Assembly (NCBI GenBank): GCA_021413665.1
Contig: JAIOPW010000115.1
Span: forward strand, 1 to 15,664
Direction of reading: 5' to 3'
DNA from: Rhodocyclales bacterium
GTDB lineage: Bacteria; Pseudomonadota; Gammaproteobacteria; Burkholderiales; Rhodocyclaceae
Length of the DNA stretch: 15,664 nt
Under the pieces are notes generated by a model, which was not told the origin of the DNA, made no database searches, and saw only the letters and a list, made by a program, of their open reading frames with translations. Position 1 is the stretch's first letter; the number at the start of each line of letters is the position of its first letter. Shown here piece after piece: positions 14,787 to 15,664 of this stretch. Made by a program: the position numbers and the translations under genes.

Positions 14787-15478
14787 CGCACGGTCTTCGC
14801 GTCCTGCCCGAACAGCAGCTTGCGCGCCGCGTCGTCGACCACCGGCGCAGGGTTCACCTGCTTCACCAGCGCATAGGCTTTCTTCGTCGCCGGCCGGTCC
14901 CAGATCGATTCAAACCAGCGCTTGATCTCGGGAAAATCCTCGAGCTTCTGGCTTTGCCGCTCGTAGGGCACGATCCACGGGTAGCAAGCCATGTCGGCGA
15001 TCGAGTAATCGCCGGCGATGAAATCGCGTCCGGCCAGATGCTTGTTCAGCACCGCATACAGGCGCGCGGTCTCCTTGACGTAGCGATTGATGGCATAGGG
15101 CACCGGTTCCGGCGCGTACTGCGTGAAGTGGTGGTTCTGTCCCGCCATCGGGCCCAGCCCGCCCATCTGCCAGAACAGCCACTGTATGGCCTCGTTGCGG
15201 CCGCGCAGGTCGGCCGGAATGAAGCGGCCGATCTTGTCGGCGAGGTAGAGCAGGATGGCGCCCGATTCGAACAGCGCCAGCGGCGCACCGCCGTCGGCTG
15301 GCGCGTGGTCGACGATGGCCGGGATGCGGTTGTTGGGCGCGATCTTGAGGAACCCCGCGGCGAACTGCTCGCCCTTTGCGATGTTGATCGGCAGCAGCCT
15401 GTAGTCGAGGCCGGCCTCCTCGAGGAACATGGTGATCTTGTGGCCGTTGGGGGTAGTCCAGTAGTAGAGGTCGATCAT
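14783..15478 (-). CDS. yfcG: Glutathione S-transferase, Nu class (YfcG-like disulfide reductase)
   Basis: The protein has 231 residues. The N-terminal thioredoxin-like domain starts MIDLYYWTTPNGHKITMF, aligning with E. coli YfcG and carrying Thr9 and Asn11, which in YfcG take the place of a catalytic Tyr/Ser/Cys. PNNRIPAIVDH and FESGAILLYLA form the glutathione site, and LFWQMGGLGPMAGQNHHF with YSIADMACYPW belong to the helical C-terminal domain. YfcG reduces disulfides using glutathione in the cytoplasm. The protein is slightly longer than E. coli YfcG (about 215). ATG 15478 has CAGGAG 8 bases before it and overlaps the stop of the upstream hydrolase (ATGA), so these two form an operon on the minus strand. 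Confidence 0.9.
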   Translation of the reverse strand: MIDLYYWTTPNGHKITMFLEEAGLDYRLLPINIAKGEQFAAGFLKIAPNNRIPAIVDHAPADGGAPLALFESGAILLYLADKIGRFIPADLRGRNEAIQWLFWQMGGLGPMAGQNHHFTQYAPEPVPYAINRYVKETARLYAVLNKHLAGRDFIAGDYSIADMACYPWIVPYERQSQKLEDFPEIKRWFESIWDRPATKKAYALVKQVNPAPVVDDAARKLLFGQDAKTVR

Positions 15479-15663
15479 GCGGTTGGCTCCTGTGTTGTTC
15501 GTGGCCTGCGGTCGATGATGCGACGGGCAAGTTCCTGCGCCCAGCGACGATACACCGCCGGTCCCGGATGGAAGCCATCGGCAGCCATCGCGGCCAAGTC
15601 CATCATCGCATAGTCCAGTTCGACGAATTCGCAGCCGGCCCGACCCCCGGCAAAACGCGACAG
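15475..15663 (-). CDS. SGNH/GDSL hydrolase, C-terminal fragment
   Basis: Only the last 62 codons before TGA are inside the window; the gene continues past base 15664. The visible part contains AADGFHPGPAVYRRWAQELA, in which Asp-Gly-Phe-His fits the block V DxxH motif that supplies the catalytic Asp and His of SGNH hydrolases. The following amphipathic helix is the usual C-terminus. It is probably an esterase or lipase of the GDSL family, with its Ser block lying outside the window. It overlaps the YfcG-like gene by four bases, so the two are likely co-translated. Confidence 0.72.
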   Translation of the reverse strand: MSRFAGGRAGCEFVELDYAMMDLAAMAADGFHPGPAVYRRWAQELARRIIDRRPRTTQEPTA

Positions 15664-15664
15664 G

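Overview
The window is a GC-rich bacterial chromosome segment, densely packed on both strands. It is most likely betaproteobacterial and possibly Rhodocyclales-like. That placement is an inference from base composition, protein style, the zapA-ssrS gene order and a betaproteobacterial-looking 6S RNA; no 16S gene is present. I see no tRNA, rRNA, CRISPR array, transposase or phage gene.

Region 1 (1-9026, + strand) is a cell-surface polysaccharide cluster, probably for LPS core or O-antigen. It starts with a 5'-truncated GT9 heptosyltransferase-type gene. A SAM methyltransferase, a GT4 glycosyltransferase and an AsnB-type glutamine amidotransferase follow, each overlapping the previous gene by 1-4 bases. 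After an 82-base gap comes a 715-residue protein that joins a GT2 glycosyltransferase to a WaaL-type O-antigen ligase in one reading frame. A methyltransferase-fold protein and a second GT4 enzyme complete the set. Together these genes would extend, methylate and amidate a glycan and attach it to lipid A-core.

Region 2 (9008-11309, - strand) holds two LPS-core genes read towards region 1: a WaaQ-like heptosyltransferase and a WaaG-like GT4. The WaaG-like gene ends inside the 3' end of the last + strand glycosyltransferase. An imperfect hairpin lies between the two genes.

Region 3 (11402-12194, + strand) is a housekeeping block: a short coiled-coil gene (TIGR02449/ZapB-like), zapA, the 6S RNA gene ssrS, and a strong intrinsic terminator.

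Region 4 (12235-15664) has a tightly packed + strand trio: an EAL-HDOD signalling protein with a degenerate EAL domain, an EVE-domain protein and a TauE/SafE-type permease. It converges, sharing a CTAG, with a - strand pair: a YfcG-like glutathione transferase preceded by the end of an SGNH/GDSL hydrolase that runs off the window.

The two most notable items are the GT2-ligase fusion and the 6S RNA gene, which fills the only long non-coding gap and carries mutually exclusive helices.
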